A model generated the notes under the pieces. That model was not told the DNA's origin and made no database searches. It worked only from the letters and a program-made list of their open reading frames with translations. A program made the translations under genes and the position numbers. 64,000 bases of DNA, from NCBI RefSeq assembly GCF_964340395.1, contig NC_135571.1, positions 12,121,440 through 12,185,439 of the forward strand, written 5' to 3'. This stretch comes from Glandiceps talaboti. Its lineage: Eukaryota; Hemichordata; Enteropneusta; Spengelidae. This document shows, piece after piece, positions 62,790 to 64,000 of this stretch. Numbering within the stretch: the first letter of the stretch is position 1; each line of letters opens with the position of its first letter.

Positions 62790-64000
62790 TTCACCAAATT
62801 CCAAACACCAACATATATATTGATCTTTTTACAAGGAATAGACCATCTTGTATATATCTGAATGAATCTATATCAACTATAAATAAGTCTAACTAACTGC
62901 CAAAAAAATGCAAACAAAACACAAACAAAACGTAAAATATCTTGATCCTTTTACAAATGAAAATTTCAACTCACAGGGTCAAAACATTCTTTGAAATGAA
63001 TCCTAACTTTTCAATGCAGTCTTGTCAACATCACCAAGGTGTTCTACAATGAATTGTTATCATTCGTCTCAAGGCATCGTAGATAAAGGCTGATAGCCAG
63101 CAAAAAATATTGGCTACTCCACAATCTTTTGCAGTGACTTTTCCAGGAATTTGTTCAAAGGCTTTGTTTAAACCAGTATATTTCCATCAGTGGTTAGATT
63201 CATGGGTCTTGTTTGTAGATCTTACCACCTAGTTTTCACATTTGATTTGACCAGCTACGTTTAAAATTGACTACATCCCTGTGAAACCAGCTTCAGTGAT
63301 TCAGCTTGGATCTTGATGGCATCATTTCGCCTTAGGTTGGATTATCTTTGATGGGTACCTTATTTAGTACTTCCTTCAACCTACACCTATACAAGTGGCA
63401 TCGAGATCTCAACTGAATCACTCACAAACTTCATATGTTTTGTATAAAACAGTTGACAACAGCCCATTGTAGAACATCCCTGACACGTAAAGTTAACCAA
63501 CGCCTCTTGTACGGCACCGTCTAAGACACACCATCGTCAAAATAATATTTCGCAGTGTCACAACTTTGGTTTGATTTATGAGCATATCAGCTTTCGTTTG
63601 TGAGCATACCATGACGATAATAATGAGACATACAGTGCAATGGACTGTTGTCAAAATTCATTTTAAAAAAATTGCCGGGTCGTGAGAGTAGAAATTTTCT
63701 TTTGTAGTTTTGACCCCAGAATCAATGAACATTCATTCTGATCCATCTCATTATCATCTTTGGCATATCATTATTTGATTTGTATCTGTCAATGATTTCC
63801 TACTGTATTCACTCCGTACTGACAACTGACACTTTACACATTCACAAAACAACTTCTGTCAAAATTCAGAAATATTGCAAATTCAAGTAACATGATCAGT
63901 CATTTCTAATAGTGCACAATAGTATTGATATTGTCTGTAAATTAGTGTTTTGGGGTTTTACATTCTTTCAATATTTTATTACTCATTTATTCATGTTAGA
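62790..64000. other. Intron DNA at the window edge
   Basis: No exon of the MYPT gene recognised. The next upstream exons are expected beyond 64000. Confidence 0.45.

Overview
This is AT-rich, intron- and repeat-dominated animal genomic DNA. It carries one recognisable gene, on the minus strand: the 3' two-thirds of a myosin phosphatase targeting subunit (MYPT, PPP1R12A/PPP1R12B family). Fourteen exons can be placed between 61753 and 12176. Every junction has GT...AG (read on the minus strand) and every exon phase joins without conflict, giving about 532 residues that end in the family leucine zipper and a stop codon. The N-terminal exons (PP1-binding motif and ankyrin repeats) would lie beyond 64000. 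The small RS/ST/Y/E-rich exons, long introns and microsatellites suggest an invertebrate metazoan (marine deuterostome or lophotrochozoan type). I cannot name the species.

Layout, in transcript order (high to low coordinates). 61565-61753 and 61273-61304 carry the central Ser-rich part. 60043-60228 carries the conserved YxRRxW motif and an E/R/K-rich helix. 58460-58556 plus 55968-56024 form the first inhibitory ROCK site (RRSTQ|GVT, human Thr696). 54714-54788 is a charged linker with an in-frame Ser/Tyr-rich read-through tail to 54507. 37122-37359 is a Ser/Thr-rich linker. 36400-36497 holds the second inhibitory site (human Thr853) in the altered form RRKQTGV. 35172-35336 is a long E/K/R single-helix segment. 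A 19.9-kb intron follows and holds a 66-codon Ser/Tyr/Gly-rich exon with its own ATG (30935-31132). Its phase-0 donor fits the next exon, so an internal promoter could make a roughly 219-residue small isoform like vertebrate M20/HS-M21. The common C-terminal exons are 15204-15253, 14515-14626, 13816-13977, 13281-13331 and 12176-12262 (coiled coil plus leucine zipper).

The introns and the 12-kb 3' flank are filled with tandem repeats and small transposons. They include microsatellites, more than 20 minisatellite arrays (units about 30 to 120 bp), and several short inverted-repeat elements: a Tc1/mariner-like pair with TA flanks, one with a 9-bp target duplication, and a 1.1-kb hAT-like element sitting inside a minisatellite. 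A tRNA-derived SINE has had its B-box segment amplified into 59-bp arrays in opposite orientations at 17.2-18.0 kb and 37.8-38.1 kb. Two 190-bp arms that read as identical inverted repeats bracket 43.5-46.7 kb. I see no convincing second gene. Most other open frames are repeat-driven.

The most interesting material is the predicted internal-promoter small MYPT isoform, the read-through Ser-rich end after the first ROCK site, the changed second phosphorylation site, the two E/R/K helices, and the SINE-derived minisatellites.
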